Assembly: GCA_020051095.1 (NCBI GenBank) | Contig: JAGVJN010000025.1 | Coordinates: 53,562 to 117,561 of the forward strand | DNA length: 64,000 bases | DNA from: Pseudomonadota bacterium | GTDB taxonomy: Bacteria > Pseudomonadota > Gammaproteobacteria > Legionellales > Legionellaceae | Reading direction: 5' to 3' | Part shown: piece after piece, positions 37,122 through 46,985 of the stretch | How the letters are laid out: every line of letters begins with the position of its first letter | Numbering within the stretch: the stretch's first letter is position 1 | Notes under the pieces: generated by a model | What the model saw: the letters and a program-made list of their open reading frames with translations, nothing else | Databases searched by the model: none | What the model was told of the DNA's origin: nothing | Made by a program: the position numbers and the translations under genes

Positions 37122-37940
37122 ATGGAGTTTGTCAGTAGTTATGTATCCCATCAACCCGATATACAAGGCTATGTTCAATACAGTGCAGAGGATAATTTCG
37201 TCTGGAAAACCTTGTATGAAAGGCAAATTGAAATTTTACCTGGGCGGGCCTGTTCTGCCTTTATGGAAGGGTTGGAGGCTTTAAACTTATCAAAAGATGC
37301 AATCCCTCAATTGCCAGAGGTGAATAAGCGCTTAGAAAAGATGACAGGCTGGCGAGTTTCTCCTGTTCCGGCTTTAATTTCAGCCGAAGCGTTTTTTAAG
37401 TTGTTAGCAAGGCGCCATTTTCCCGCAGCAACGTTTATCCGGACTATGGAGGATCTGAATTATATTCAGGAACCCGATATTTTTCATGAATTATTCGGTC
37501 ACTGCCCTTTGTTAACACAGACCCATTATGCTGAATTTGTTCAACAATATGCTCAGTTTGTCCTTGATTCAAAACCAACAGTATGGCCTTTATTACAGCG
37601 TTTATTTTGGTTTACCGTTGAATTTGGTTTAATTCGTGAAAACGGACAGCTTCGAGCCTATGGTGGTGGAATTTTATCCTCAATCGGTGAAACCCCTCAT
37701 TGCCTCGAAAGCGATGAACCAATGCGAGTGCTTTTTGACCCTGTGGTGGCATTTAGAACACCCTATCGAATCGATCAAATGCAACCTATCTATTTTGTCA
37801 TTGAAAACTTCCAACAGTTGTTTGATTTTGTTCAACAAGACATTGATAGGCTAATTCACCGAGCACGAGAATTGGGTGAATATCCCCCTTTTTTTTTAGT
37901 CGATGAGAATAATCCTAATATTCATATTAGGGCTTGCTAG
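37122..37940 (+). CDS. phhA: Phenylalanine-4-hydroxylase
   Basis: Non-heme iron, pterin-dependent monooxygenase converting Phe to Tyr. The bacterial monomeric form is 272 residues. Iron ligands are the two His in DIFHELFGHCPLL near 125 and the Glu in FWFTVEFGLIRENG near 170. In Legionella the product supports tyrosine and pyomelanin formation and the gene lies beside letA-uvrC, as here. The ATG follows TTTTGGGGAATACTTC. Confidence 0.96.
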   Translation: MEFVSSYVSHQPDIQGYVQYSAEDNFVWKTLYERQIEILPGRACSAFMEGLEALNLSKDAIPQLPEVNKRLEKMTGWRVSPVPALISAEAFFKLLARRHFPAATFIRTMEDLNYIQEPDIFHELFGHCPLLTQTHYAEFVQQYAQFVLDSKPTVWPLLQRLFWFTVEFGLIRENGQLRAYGGGILSSIGETPHCLESDEPMRVLFDPVVAFRTPYRIDQMQPIYFVIENFQQLFDFVQQDIDRLIHRARELGEYPPFFLVDENNPNIHIRAC

Positions 37941-37985
37941 CTAATGCAGGAATAATGATCACCGGTTTAAAAGCCATAGAGCTTT

Positions 37986-38121
37986 GTACCAGTCATTTTT
38001 AAAAAAAGCCGTCCTTGCGAACGTAGTGAAGCAATCCAGAGCGGCTTCTTGTTCGGGGATCGAACTTGATTGCTTCGCAAAGCTCGCAATGACGGTGTTT
38101 TTTAAAAAAATTGTCTGGTAC
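37986..38121. repeat. Palindromic dispersed-repeat-like element (136 bases)
   Basis: The ends GTACCAG (37986) and CTGGTAC (to 38121) are inverted, followed inward by T/A runs and then by CCGTCCTTGCGA (38009) and TCGCAATGACGG (to 38095). The inner arms contain GTGAAGCAATCC and TTGCTTCGC. The core resembles a repeat seen in many intracellular bacteria (CGTCATTGCGAG...GAAGCAATCC). It lies between phhA and letA and could end transcription from phhA. Confidence 0.75.
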
Positions 38122-38229
38122 GAAGGTCATTGAGATGTTCCTTTTCATAGCAATTGTGATTTACACAAAACGCTGTTATGATGGATGCTCCCGCTTTATC
38201 TTTGTGATCTATGATTGAGGGAGCATTAC

Positions 38230-38883
38230 TTGATAAGGGTACTGATTGTTGACGATCATGCGCTAGTCCGCATGGGAATACGTCGTTTGCTTGAAGATAT
38301 GCAGGATATGGAAGTTGTTGCTGATGCCGAAAGCGGTGAACAAGCCTTACAGCTGGTGAAATCGCTTAAGCCGGATGTTGTCTTGTTAGATATGAAAATG
38401 CCCGGTATCGATGGCTGGGAAGTCACAAGGCGATTAAAAAAATCTCATCCTCAAATTAAAGTGATTGCGGTGACGGCGATGGCTTCTGAACCACTTCCAA
38501 ACCGGGTTTTACAGCTGGGGGCTATGGGGTATTTAACCAAAGAGTCAGGTTCTGATGAAATGGCTGCGGCTATTCGCAAAGTCGCAAAAGGGGATAAATA
38601 CCTAAGTGCAGAAATAGCCCAGAAAATGGCAATTAATAGCTTGGATTCATCCCACAACTCACCGTTTGAATTATTATCTGAGCGTGAAATGCAAGTCATG
38701 TTGATGATTACCAGCGGCATGAGTGTTCAAGATATTTCTGAAAGACTCTACTTAAGCACGAAAACAATCAATGGCTACCGATATCGAATGTTTGAAAAAT
38801 TGGGTATCAAAAATGACGTGGAGCTAACCTATTTAGCGTTGAAATATCGCGTCATTGAAAAACCCGTCGATCTTGATGAATAG
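38230..38883 (+). CDS. letA: Response regulator LetA/GacA/UvrY
   Basis: NarL-type regulator of 217 residues; receiver with Asp near 54 (VVLLDMKMPGIDGW), Lys near 105 (YLTKESG), and a LuxR-type HTH (LSEREMQVMLMITSG; YLSTKTINGYRYRMFEKLGI). In Legionella LetA with LetS controls the RsmY/Z-CsrA switch to the transmissive phase. The start is taken as TTG at 38230 (GGGAG six bases upstream), giving MIRVLIVDDHALVRMG like the family; a TTG 15 bases earlier is possible. It is followed by uvrC, the conserved uvrY-uvrC order. Its kinase partner is the BarA/LetS gene at 2.4-5.1 kb. Confidence 0.95.
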   Translation: MIRVLIVDDHALVRMGIRRLLEDMQDMEVVADAESGEQALQLVKSLKPDVVLLDMKMPGIDGWEVTRRLKKSHPQIKVIAVTAMASEPLPNRVLQLGAMGYLTKESGSDEMAAAIRKVAKGDKYLSAEIAQKMAINSLDSSHNSPFELLSEREMQVMLMITSGMSVQDISERLYLSTKTINGYRYRMFEKLGIKNDVELTYLALKYRVIEKPVDLDE

Positions 38884-38950
38884 CCGCTTATACTCATAAA
38901 ATAGATCCAATTCGACATAGGGATGTTCCCTAAAATGGGTATATACTTCT

Positions 38951-40789
38951 GTGACTAAATCCACTTTAAAAGCGATTATATCGCGCCTAACTACAGAGCC
39001 TGGCATCTACAAAATGAAGAATGCTGAAGGCGAGATTCTTTACGTCGGCAAAGCTAAAAATTTAAAAAAGCGCGTTAGTAGCTATTTCATGAAACAAAAC
39101 CAAGGTGTCAAAACAAAAACCTTGGTAGAACAAATAGCGGATATCGAGATAACCGTTACTCGTAGTGAAACAGAGGCACTTTTACTGGAGAGTAATTTAA
39201 TCAAGTCCTTACGCCCAAAATATAATGTATTGATGCGCGATGATAAATCGTACCCCTATATTCATGTCAATGAGCACACTTTCCCACGCATGGAAATGTA
39301 TCGAAGCAAGCGTAAACCAAAGAAAGGGGAGTTCTATGGACCATTTACTAGTTCGACTTCCGTTAAAACAACACTGAATACCATCCAAAAATTATTCAAA
39401 ATACGTAATTGTCGCGATAGTTATTTTGCTGCTCGTTCAAGACCTTGCCTGCAATATCAAATAAAGCGATGTTCTGCGCCTTGTGTGAACTACATCAGTG
39501 AACAAGATTATGCAAAATCGGTCGATAATGCCCGGCGTTTTCTACAAGGTAAATGTGAGCAGATTATTAATGAACTCACGGTTCAAATGGAGGAAGCTGT
39601 ATCCGATTTAGCATTTGAGGTTGCCGCTAAGCTGCGCGATCAAATCAAACTGTTACGGATGGTGCAAGAGCAACAGGGAATGGTACAGCTTCGTGGTGAT
39701 GCAGATGCCTTGGCAATCGAAGCCAAACCGGGTTTTGCTTGCATACAATTGGTGACTATTCGAAATGGTGAGTTGCTGCATAGCCAATCGTTTTTTCCCT
39801 CTGTGCCCAATATATCGCTATCAGCTGAAAATGAACAAGCACTCCATCAAGCGGTTTTTGAAGCGTTTGTCAGCAATCGCTACTTTGAACAGCCTGAACG
39901 GATACCGCAGGAAATCATTACGGATGCACACGTTGAAAATAAAGAAGCAATCGAACAAATGCTGACGGAATTAAGAACGAGTCGATGTCGGCTATTGCAA
40001 AAACCCAAAGGTAATAAGCGTCGCTGGTTGGACTTTGCCCATAACAACCTTCAATTAGCAATTCGAGACTACCAACAGTCTGCGCAAACGATGGTAAACC
40101 GCTACCAAGATCTTGAAAAGTTATTAAATAGACATCAACCCATTCATCGCATGGAATGCTTCGATATTAGCCATTCCTCCGGTGAGGCGACCATAGCGTC
40201 TTGTGTTGTATTCGATCGCCAAGGCCCAAGAAAATCCGATTATCGCCGATTTAATATTGAGGGCATTACAAAAGGCGATGATTTTGCGGCGATGAACCAA
40301 GCATTGACTCGTCGTTATCGGCGATTGGTTACAGAGGATAATTTACCGGATGTGTTGATCATCGATGGAGGAAAAGGACAAGTCAATGTTGCGCTAAAAG
40401 TACTTGCGGAATTAGGCATTGAAGAAACCACGGTTTTGGGGGTTGCTAAGGGGCCTGAACGCAAAGCCGGCTGGGAACGCTTAATATTAGCAGATACTAA
40501 CATTGAGCGAACTTTACCTGAAAATTCACCTGCACTCCATTTATTGCAACAAATCCGTGATGAAGCACATCGGTTTGCCATCACGTCTCATCGAAGAAAA
40601 AGGGATAAAAGCCGGTTTGAGTCCTCTCTGGAGTCAATCGAAGGCATTGGTGCAAAGCGCAGACAAGCCTTACTCAAACGCTTTGGTGGCATTCGTGATG
40701 TCAGCTCCGCCTCTATGGAAGAAATTAGTAAAGTACCGGGCATCAGCCAAGCGTTAGCCGAACGTATTTATCATCATTTTCACCGCTAA
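38951..40789 (+). CDS. uvrC: UvrABC system protein C
   Basis: Nucleotide-excision-repair nuclease that makes both incisions. It is 612 residues: GIY-YIG domain at the N-terminus ([20 protein letters not shown]), a UVR motif near 210, the RNase H-like endonuclease domain in the middle ([19 protein letters not shown] near 400), and C-terminal helix-hairpin-helix ([18 protein letters not shown] near 560). The start is GTG. It lies 67 bases downstream of letA. Confidence 0.97.
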   Translation: MTKSTLKAIISRLTTEPGIYKMKNAEGEILYVGKAKNLKKRVSSYFMKQNQGVKTKTLVEQIADIEITVTRSETEALLLESNLIKSLRPKYNVLMRDDKSYPYIHVNEHTFPRMEMYRSKRKPKKGEFYGPFTSSTSVKTTLNTIQKLFKIRNCRDSYFAARSRPCLQYQIKRCSAPCVNYISEQDYAKSVDNARRFLQGKCEQIINELTVQMEEAVSDLAFEVAAKLRDQIKLLRMVQEQQGMVQLRGDADALAIEAKPGFACIQLVTIRNGELLHSQSFFPSVPNISLSAENEQALHQAVFEAFVSNRYFEQPERIPQEIITDAHVENKEAIEQMLTELRTSRCRLLQKPKGNKRRWLDFAHNNLQLAIRDYQQSAQTMVNRYQDLEKLLNRHQPIHRMECFDISHSSGEATIASCVVFDRQGPRKSDYRRFNIEGITKGDDFAAMNQALTRRYRRLVTEDNLPDVLIIDGGKGQVNVALKVLAELGIEETTVLGVAKGPERKAGWERLILADTNIERTLPENSPALHLLQQIRDEAHRFAITSHRRKRDKSRFESSLESIEGIGAKRRQALLKRFGGIRDVSSASMEEISKVPGISQALAERIYHHFHR

Positions 40790-41491
40790 CTATAATGCTA
40801 GCAAAGATGCAGGAATTATTTGACTGAAACCTAGTTGCAAAGCCTGTTCAATAAGTTGTGATTTTGTTTGGCAGTTAAATTTGTATTTGAGCTCATTAAT
40901 ATGATCTTCAATGGTTCGTGGGGAACGATTTAATAGAATAGCAATCTCTTTAGAGGTCTTGCCTCTCAATATATAGAATAAGCATTCCGATTGTTTATGG
41001 GTAATTTTAAACGGGTAGTTAGCTGTTTGTATTTGATAACTTTGTACCTCCCATTTTGGATCCTTTGACGATTGAATTATATTAAATAAAGCGCTACTAA
41101 TCGATTTTATTGGAATATCCGTAGTGGAAACAAGGACGAATGTGCGATTTTGTTCATCATCAATTTTTATTTTGGAGGTATATAATATTTTTAAGCAATG
41201 TTTACTTGGATAATAGCCAATATCTAGAAAAAACTGATTATCAGTTGCCAAAACAGAGCGATCTTGTCTAGTAATTTCTTCATGTAAGGAAGAAGCGGCG
41301 CAATTTAGTTGCGAATCATTCAACCCAATCATATCAGCACTCTTTTTGAATCCAGTTAATTGTGCAGCTTTTTGATTGGCGGCTACAAAATTTAAACGGC
41401 TATCTTTAATCAGTATCGATTGTGGCAGCTTATTGAAAATTTTAACAATATCCCAATGAATGAAGTTTTCACAGTAAACGAGTGTATTCAT
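40790..41491 (-). CDS. PAS-LuxR family transcriptional regulator
   Basis: A 233-residue protein with a PAS-like N-terminal domain (KLPQSILIKDSRLNFVAANQ near residue 21) and a C-terminal LuxR-type HTH (ITHKQSECLFYILRGKTSKE; LLNRSPRTIEDHINELKYKF, about 165-215). There is no receiver, so it is not a classical two-component regulator. Its stop abuts the uvrC stop (40789/40790), so the genes are convergent. Small PAS-LuxR proteins are abundant in Legionellales; targets are unknown. The 300-base gap up to 41791 holds its promoter region, and I see nothing else in it. Confidence 0.85.
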   Translation of the reverse strand: MNTLVYCENFIHWDIVKIFNKLPQSILIKDSRLNFVAANQKAAQLTGFKKSADMIGLNDSQLNCAASSLHEEITRQDRSVLATDNQFFLDIGYYPSKHCLKILYTSKIKIDDEQNRTFVLVSTTDIPIKSISSALFNIIQSSKDPKWEVQSYQIQTANYPFKITHKQSECLFYILRGKTSKEIAILLNRSPRTIEDHINELKYKFNCQTKSQLIEQALQLGFSQIIPASLLAL

Positions 41492-41791
41492 AATAATTAA
41501 TTCAATTGCAGCGTTTGATTATACTCCAGCAATCTAACATTAATTTTGTTTCAACGCACTCTTGTCAATATTATGGATAAGCTGTTAAACCAATTTCTTA
41601 AGAAACATAGATAACCAATTAATCCTAGTCTCGATAAAATTTAATGGACAAAGTTTTTACCAGCTTAGTCCGGTTTACTCGTTTTGCCCAATATTTCGAA
41701 TCAATAAAACCGTAAATATTACGGTGTTTTGGCAACGAATTGCGAATTAGGCTTGTAATGGATAATTTAACATTCTCAGAAGGAGTTAAGG

Positions 41792-42160
41792 GTGAAAAAA
41801 ATTCTATGCATATTCTTATGTCTCATTTCCACGGCTACGTTTTCACACCATTTTTTTCTAGGTAAAGAAAAGAGCGCTACATTAGATCGAATCAGTTGGT
41901 CGTTAAAAGGAAATGGCCATTCTCATATCATTCAAAATGTATCGGGCAAGCCACTTCGGTTGGATTTGTGGGTTGATAAAATTGTTGCTGGTACATTAGA
42001 CACACCGAGCGATGGCATTTACGTTTTGTGCGGCCAAGGCTTCCAAAAAATGGAGGCTGGAACAGGTATCATTTGCGATATTCCATATCCTGGATATGTC
42101 ATGTTTGCGGTTTATCCATTTGTTAATGGCGCAACTGGCCATTTTGGTATTCACTATTGA
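41792..42160 (+). CDS. Small secreted protein, first of a tandem pair
   Basis: A 122-residue unknown protein with a signal peptide (KKILCIFLCLISTATFS). The mature part has two Cys about 14 to 15 residues apart (VLCGQGFQ, IICDIPYPGY), compatible with a disulfide, and ends GATGHFGIHY. The GTG start has AGGAG six bases upstream. The similar gene follows 19 bases later and shares the Cys pair and the GA-x-G-[FY]-x-I tail. Export through Sec to the periplasm or beyond is inferred. Confidence 0.75.
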   Translation: MKKILCIFLCLISTATFSHHFFLGKEKSATLDRISWSLKGNGHSHIIQNVSGKPLRLDLWVDKIVAGTLDTPSDGIYVLCGQGFQKMEAGTGIICDIPYPGYVMFAVYPFVNGATGHFGIHY

Positions 42161-42179
42161 AAGCAAACAGGAGAATATA

Positions 42180-42533
42180 ATGAAAAAAATATGTATCGGG
42201 ATGCTATTTTGCCTACTGTCTTTAAACGCTACAGCAAGCCAAATTGTTCCTCAATCGCAATATGCTACAAATTCGGCCGTATATCCTTGGAGTCTGTCAT
42301 CCCCTGGCGAACTTAACTTGTACAAAAATATTTCCAGTAAAGAAGTAACCTTTATTTATTCGACTAATACTAACTCAGACACGGTTGTCATACGCTGCCC
42401 ATTGAATGATATTGTGCTGAGAGCAAATTTCACCTATATCTGCTGGTTACCACCAGGGGAAAGCGCGAAAATCGAACTAAAACCCTATTATTTTAGTCAG
42501 GGGGCCTCAGGTAGTTATTCCATAATCTTCTAA
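42180..42533 (+). CDS. Small secreted protein, second of a tandem pair
   Basis: A 117-residue unknown protein with a signal peptide (KKICIGMLFCLLSLNATAS). As in its neighbour, two Cys (VVIRCPLND, YICWLPPGES) bracket a beta-rich region, and the end is GASGSYSIIF. The start is the ATG at 42180, preceded by CAGGAGAATATA; the frame is open upstream but overlaps the first gene. A terminator hairpin follows at 42544-42563, closing a two-gene unit. It is divergent in sequence from the first copy, so duplication is old or only fold-level. Confidence 0.75.
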   Translation: MKKICIGMLFCLLSLNATASQIVPQSQYATNSAVYPWSLSSPGELNLYKNISSKEVTFIYSTNTNSDTVVIRCPLNDIVLRANFTYICWLPPGESAKIELKPYYFSQGASGSYSIIF

Positions 42534-42543
42534 TCCAAAAAAT

Positions 42544-42563
42544 CCCGGCTCTTTAGAGCCGGG
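42544..42563 (+). terminator. Hairpin terminator after the secreted pair
   Basis: CCCGGCTC pairs with GAGCCGGG around a four-base loop. The T-run after it is weak (CTCAATTTG), but the stem is strong and the position, 11 bases after a stop codon, is typical. Confidence 0.7.
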
Positions 42564-42793
42564 CTCAATTTGATAATCAAAAATTGCTTGTTCAAACCAG
42601 GTATTGAGCGAGCAGTATGTATGTAATAGTTAATGAGTGTAATATGTCTAAAATAAAGATGGAAACGGAAGATTATCTACTGAACGTTCACGCATCTGAT
42701 AAACTATTTACTAGGTTGGGCCTGAATCTTGCTGGTTTATGCATTTCACTCCGTTATTTTTAATGCTATGATGATGCTATTTGAGTCATAAGA

Positions 42794-44362
42794 ATGACTG
42801 TGTCAAAAACGTTGGTTAACCCAAAACAATCTCTTGTTCGTTCGACATCAATTGTCTCATTATTCACCTTTCTCTCTCGAATTCTTGGGTTTGTTCGCGA
42901 TATGGTGATTGCGCATTTTTTTGGAGCTCAAGCTGGAGTTGATGCCTTCTTTGTTGCTTTTCGTATTCCTAATTTTATGCGTCGATTATTCGCAGAAGGT
43001 GCTTTCTCACAAGCGTTCGTCCCCGTTTTAGCAGAATATCAACAAACTCAGCCAATACAGGATGTTCGCTTATTCATTGGCCGCATTGCTGGAAGCTTAG
43101 CGTCCGTGTTGACTTTGGTGACGCTTGTTGGTGTCGTCGCTGCACCTATTATCGTGATGCTATTTGCTCCGGGCTTTGAATTTGATAATGGGCGAGCGGA
43201 ACTAACTACTCATATGTTACGGATTACCTTTCCCTACCTGATGCTGATTTCGCTCACAGCACTTGCAGGGGCTATACTAAATACCTATGGTTATTTTGCA
43301 ATTCCTGCTTTAACACCGATTATTTTAAATTTTTCGTTGATCTTTAGTGCGGTTTATCTCACCAGTTATACATCCCCGCCGGTTGTGGCATTGGCTTGGG
43401 GGGTTTTGATTGCAGGGTGCGCACAGTTTTTATTCCAAATTCCGTTTTTAAAGCAACGAAATCTCCTGGTTCGACCATTCATCCATTGGGGCGATCCGGG
43501 CGTGAGACGGGTATTAAAGCTAATGGTGCCAGCCTTATTTGGTGTCTCAGTGGCTCAAATCAATTTGTTAATCGATACAATTTTTGCCTCATTCTTACCA
43601 GTGGGAAGCGTTTCTTGGCTCTACTATACCGACCGATTAACCGATTTTCCCTTAGGCGTTTTTGGTGTTGCTGTGGCGACGGTAATATTACCTCATTTAT
43701 CTCGTAAAAGAGCGAATCAAGACCCGCTTGCATTTTCTCGATCCCTGGATTGGGGTATACGCATGATTTTACTGGTTGGTGTCCCTGCCTTTGTTGGCCT
43801 GGCATTTTTCTCGATGCCCTTAATTGCTTCCTGTTTTGCTTATGGAAAATTTACTCAATTGGATGTGATACAAACCCAAAAGAGCTTAATTGCGTTATCA
43901 TTGGGTGTGCCACCCTTTATGCTGGTGAAAGTGTTAGCGTCAGGATTTTATTCAGGCCAAGATATTAAAACCCCAGTGAAAGCGGGGGTATACGCAATGA
44001 TTGTTAATAGTTTACTGTGCGCCGCTTTGATTTTCCCCCTAAAACACGCAGGCCTTGCCTTAGCTTCTGCACTCGCTGGTTATGTTAACGCTGGCCTATT
44101 GATGTATTGGTTGATACGGCGCAAGATATATCATCCAAGTGCGGGATGGCTTAAATATGCATTACAACTCATTGTTGCTAATTTGGTTATAAGTGGCTAT
44201 CTCTATTGGCAAATGGGGAATCTTGCAAAGTGGTTAGCCCTTTCCCCCATATTTCGTTTAAGCTATTTGCTCGCGCAAGTGATGGTGACTTTACTTATCT
44301 ATCTTGTAGCACTTTTTGTTTTAGGCTTACGGTATAAGCAGTTTAAAGGACGGCAATCATGA
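42794..44362 (+). CDS. murJ: Lipid II flippase MurJ
   Basis: A MOP-superfamily flippase that moves lipid II across the inner membrane. It has 522 residues and 14 helices. The family N-terminus (STIVSLFTFLSRILGFVRDM written in part: SRILGFVRDMVIAHFFGA) and motif RLFAEGAFSQAFVPVL near 65 are present. It overlaps the next gene by four bases (ATGA), so it heads a murJ-pepA-fieF operon. In many gammaproteobacteria murJ precedes ribF; here it does not. Confidence 0.96.
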   Translation: MTVSKTLVNPKQSLVRSTSIVSLFTFLSRILGFVRDMVIAHFFGAQAGVDAFFVAFRIPNFMRRLFAEGAFSQAFVPVLAEYQQTQPIQDVRLFIGRIAGSLASVLTLVTLVGVVAAPIIVMLFAPGFEFDNGRAELTTHMLRITFPYLMLISLTALAGAILNTYGYFAIPALTPIILNFSLIFSAVYLTSYTSPPVVALAWGVLIAGCAQFLFQIPFLKQRNLLVRPFIHWGDPGVRRVLKLMVPALFGVSVAQINLLIDTIFASFLPVGSVSWLYYTDRLTDFPLGVFGVAVATVILPHLSRKRANQDPLAFSRSLDWGIRMILLVGVPAFVGLAFFSMPLIASCFAYGKFTQLDVIQTQKSLIALSLGVPPFMLVKVLASGFYSGQDIKTPVKAGVYAMIVNSLLCAALIFPLKHAGLALASALAGYVNAGLLMYWLIRRKIYHPSAGWLKYALQLIVANLVISGYLYWQMGNLAKWLALSPIFRLSYLLAQVMVTLLIYLVALFVLGLRYKQFKGRQS

Positions 44363-45732
44363 CAACACTCCCGCCATTTTTTTTAACTAACATCGAGGAT
44401 GGCGCTTGTGTCATTGAATTGATCGATGAAGCTGACTATGAACAGAATTTGGCAAAAATGACCCCTAGAGAGCAACAATGGCTTTCTCACCATTCAATAG
44501 CTGGCAAAGTTGGTGAGGTATGCTTTATCTACGGCGATAACGGTCAACTACAAAAAGCTATTATGGTGGATAAGGCAGATAACCGCTATCTAAGTTTGGC
44601 AAAACTAGCCAAACAATTACCATCGGGCCATTACCAATTAGCGAATAACTTGGATAATGAAGATTTGCTGGGTTGGGGGAGCACACAGTATTCCTTTACT
44701 AAATATCGAGAATCCAAAGAAAAGTTGAAGACCTTGCAAGTGACACCTGCTCAACTGGATTGGTTACACGATGAGCTAGAGGCAATATTTTTGGTAAGAG
44801 ATCTCATCAATACACCCGCCAATGATTTGGGACCTAGTCAATTAGCCGATGCGGTGAAACAATTGGCAGTCCAGTTTCATGCGGAATATGAGGAGTGCGT
44901 TGGCGATTCGTTGTTAACCCACAATTATCCGGCTATCCATGCGGTTGGAAGAGCAGCAGCCGATGCGCCACGGCTAGCAAGTTTGCATTGGGGTAAAAAA
45001 GGCGATCCGTTAATTGCAATCGTTGGGAAGGGCGTGTGCTTTGATAGTGGTGGGCTTGACATTAAACCGGCTCAAAACATGCGCTTAATGAAAAAGGACA
45101 TGGGAGGGGCTGCGAATGCAATCGGTCTTGCTCATTGGTTAATGCGTAAAAAATTACCCATTCGAATTAGTTTATATGTCGCTGCTGTTGAGAACGCGGT
45201 AGGTGCTGGTGCATTTCGCCCCGGTGATGTGATAACCATGCGCAATGGTTTAACGGTAGAAGTGGATAATACGGATGCCGAAGGTCGATTAGTTTTGGCC
45301 GATGCAATAACACGAGCTTGTGAAGACAAGCCGCAGCTAATGATTAATTTAGCGACTTTAACGGGTGCAGCACGTGTTGCTGTTGGAACCGATATTTCAG
45401 CGATGTTTTGCAACAATGAGGCATTGGCTAGTGCTGTCGAAACAGCATCGTTAGCTGTCCATGATCCCGTTTGTCGGTTACCGCTTTTTCCAGGCTATGA
45501 AAAAATGTTAGACTCATCCATTGCTGATTTAGTCAATGCGCCGTCATCCTTCTATGCGGGTGCCATCACTGCCGCTTTGTTTTTACAACGATTTGTTGAA
45601 AAAGGGATACCCTGGATTCATTTTGATGTGATGGCTTGGAATTTAAGCAGTAAACCCGCTAAACCAGAAGGCGGGGAGGCCATGGCGATACGTGCATTAG
45701 GACAGTACTTGAAAGCGAAACATGGTGGATAA
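44359..45732 (+). CDS. pepA: Leucyl aminopeptidase, M17 family
   Basis: A dizinc exopeptidase of 457 residues. The catalytic C-terminal domain shows all metal ligands and the active-site Lys and Arg: GKGVCFDSGGLDIKPAQNM near 228, MKKDMGGAANAIG near 245, and NTDAEGRLVLADA near 305. PepA-like rather than PepB cannot be settled. The gene is coupled to murJ upstream and lies three bases before fieF. Confidence 0.92.
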   Translation: MTTLPPFFLTNIEDGACVIELIDEADYEQNLAKMTPREQQWLSHHSIAGKVGEVCFIYGDNGQLQKAIMVDKADNRYLSLAKLAKQLPSGHYQLANNLDNEDLLGWGSTQYSFTKYRESKEKLKTLQVTPAQLDWLHDELEAIFLVRDLINTPANDLGPSQLADAVKQLAVQFHAEYEECVGDSLLTHNYPAIHAVGRAAADAPRLASLHWGKKGDPLIAIVGKGVCFDSGGLDIKPAQNMRLMKKDMGGAANAIGLAHWLMRKKLPIRISLYVAAVENAVGAGAFRPGDVITMRNGLTVEVDNTDAEGRLVLADAITRACEDKPQLMINLATLTGAARVAVGTDISAMFCNNEALASAVETASLAVHDPVCRLPLFPGYEKMLDSSIADLVNAPSSFYAGAITAALFLQRFVEKGIPWIHFDVMAWNLSSKPAKPEGGEAMAIRALGQYLKAKHGG

Positions 45733-45735
45733 ATC

Positions 45736-46866
45736 ATGAGCCATAGTGACCGATATATTCAAGCACGGCGAGCTACACTGATTGGTGCCGTTACCAATTT
45801 ACTTTTAGCCGTTATGAAAACCATCGGGGGGGTTGTTTTTTATTCCCATGCCTTAGTCGCAGACGGCATTCATTCATTTGCGGATTTATTAACCGATCTC
45901 TTAGTGATCTTTGCCTCCAAATTTGGCAGTGAGGAGGCGGATTCACAGCATCCATATGGACATCAACGTATAGAAACGGCCGCTACATTTATGTTGTCCG
46001 TTTTTTTAATGATTGCTGGTGGGGCGATTGGTTGGGATGCGATTGAAGCGTTGTTTCATGTTGGCAAATCCCCTGACAAAATCGCCATTATCATTGCGAT
46101 AATATCTATTCTTGCGAATGAAGGCCTATTTCAGTACACAAAATTGATAGGGACACGCATCCAATCAGAACTATTAATTGTGAACGCTTGGCACCATCGT
46201 TCTGATTCGCTCTCATCCTTGGTTGTTGCGGTAGGCTTAATGGGAGTATGGCTTGGATTTTATCATCTTGATGCCGTTGCTGCCATTGTCGTTGCTTGGA
46301 TGATTATCAAAATGGGGTGGGATTACTCCTGGAATAGTGTCAAAGAATTAATTGATACGGCGGTTGATGATGAAACAATTCGTCAAATTGAAGATAAAAT
46401 TACGGCTGTGCATGGTGTCAAAAAAATGCATCAATTAAGAACCCGTTCTATGGGCGGTGATGTGTATATTGACGTGCACGTTCAGGTCTCACCTATGATA
46501 TCTGTTTCAGAAGGACATCATATTGCTCAAAATGTCCATCGATCGCTATTGTTATCAATCGAAAAAGTGAAGGATGTTACTGTCCATATTGACCCTGAAG
46601 ATGATGAGGAAGTATGCCCATCGTTTCATTTACCCAGCCGTGACATCCTGGAAAAATCGATTTTTTCGGATTTAAAAAAGCAGTTTTCTGCTATAGACAA
46701 TATTGTTATCCATTATATTGATGGCGATATATTTATCGATATCTTTGTCAAAAATGAAGCTATCGATATGATCCAACTTGAAAAAGCGGTTGTCTCAAAG
46801 TGCCAAGCATACGCCGAGATTAAGAAGATACAAGTGTTGCAATGTATATCAAAAATTGCTAATTAA
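45736..46866 (+). CDS. Cation diffusion facilitator (FieF-like) with extended C-terminus
   Basis: Zn/Fe/Mn efflux protein with six helices (about residues 12-210) and the CDF metal motifs HSFADLLTDLL and HHRSDSLSS. After the standard cytoplasmic domain (KITAVHGVKKMHQLRTRSMG near 215) the protein continues about 80 residues beyond the usual length of about 300. It ends in a second ferredoxin-like segment (AIDNIVIHYIDGDIFIDIF near 310). It is probably in an operon with pepA. The metal specificity is not determined. Confidence 0.9.
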   Translation: MSHSDRYIQARRATLIGAVTNLLLAVMKTIGGVVFYSHALVADGIHSFADLLTDLLVIFASKFGSEEADSQHPYGHQRIETAATFMLSVFLMIAGGAIGWDAIEALFHVGKSPDKIAIIIAIISILANEGLFQYTKLIGTRIQSELLIVNAWHHRSDSLSSLVVAVGLMGVWLGFYHLDAVAAIVVAWMIIKMGWDYSWNSVKELIDTAVDDETIRQIEDKITAVHGVKKMHQLRTRSMGGDVYIDVHVQVSPMISVSEGHHIAQNVHRSLLLSIEKVKDVTVHIDPEDDEEVCPSFHLPSRDILEKSIFSDLKKQFSAIDNIVIHYIDGDIFIDIFVKNEAIDMIQLEKAVVSKCQAYAEIKKIQVLQCISKIAN

Positions 46867-46985
46867 GTCATTTGCTCTTATTATATGCATCTGAATAAAC
46901 AAATAACGCGATTATATTATCAAGTTAGGCGTGTGCAATTGCCAATTTTGATGTTTCCTAGTTCTATTCTGATTCATGATGGTGA

